From Bacteroidales bacterium UBA1237 (GTDB lineage: Bacteria > Bacteroidota > Bacteroidia > Bacteroidales > UBA932): 5,185 nucleotides of DNA. The stretch covers positions 1 to 5,185 of the forward strand of contig DBWN01000128.1 in NCBI GenBank assembly GCA_002308935.1, read 5' to 3'. A program made the translations under genes and the position numbers. The notes under the pieces are model-generated. The model saw nothing but the letters and a program-made list of their open reading frames with translations, made no database searches and was not told the origin of the DNA. Shown piece after piece: positions 5,164 through 5,185 of the stretch (the stretch's first letter is position 1; the number at the start of each line of letters is the position of its first letter).

Positions 5164-5185
5164 TGCGGTAGGTGAGAGTCGAACT
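5164..5185 (-). tRNA. 3' end of a tRNA gene (partial, cut by window edge)
   Basis: Read on the minus strand, the window begins with AG, then the T-loop TTCGACT (5177-5183), T-stem 3' strand CTCAC (5172-5176), acceptor 3' strand CTACCGC (5165-5171) and discriminator base A (5164). The visible G53 and A52 pair with the first two T-stem bases. The 3' CCA is not encoded (CAA follows), which is common in many bacteria. The acceptor 5' strand outside the window should read close to GCGGTAG. The anticodon is out of view, so the amino acid cannot be named. It is the probable integration target of the element. Confidence 0.82.

Overview
The window looks like one end of an integrative mobile element (genomic island, ICE-like element or prophage) in a member of the Bacteroidota, probably order Bacteroidales. 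The host assignment rests on three things. Promoters fit the Bacteroidota -7 consensus TAnnTTTG (TACTTTTG at 1972-1979, TATCTTTG at 4936-4943). Shine-Dalgarno sequences are absent or poor before the starts. The integrase has the long Bacteroidales-type layout. All genes I accept are on the minus strand, so the window is best read from right to left.

Right end (4930-5185): the last 22 bases are the 3' end of a tRNA gene (T-arm and acceptor strand), followed by its intrinsic terminator at 5131-5162. A gene-free stretch then carries three GTGTAAAA repeats and leads into the integrase promoter. A tRNA 3' end next to an outward-facing integrase gene is the usual arrangement of a tRNA-targeting integrative element.

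Integrase operon (4929 to 2175): a 506-aa tyrosine recombinase with a complete set of recognisable catalytic residues is followed after 4 nt by a 386-aa protein I do not recognise, and then by a strong intrinsic terminator (2175-2203). The integrase promoter is so close to the ATG that the mRNA may be leaderless.

Middle intergenic region (1975-2243): besides the terminator, it holds seven degenerate CGAGAAAT-like units repeated about every 10-11 bp, followed by a near-ideal Bacteroidota promoter.

Left operon (1929 to beyond position 1): that promoter drives a small excisionase-type helix-turn-helix protein, a 184-aa protein with an N-terminal hydrophobic segment and a C-terminal HTH-like segment, a 306-aa radical SAM enzyme of the spore photoproduct lyase-like type, and the first 15 codons of a further gene cut by the window edge. 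Spacing is 21, 26 and 63 nt, which suggests co-transcription. The left operon is visibly richer in G+C than the 386-aa gene, so the element looks mosaic.

Inferred working model: integrase and excisionase move the element in and out of the tRNA locus, and the radical SAM enzyme and its neighbours are cargo or early functions under the excisionase promoter. The substrate of the radical SAM enzyme cannot be told from sequence alone.
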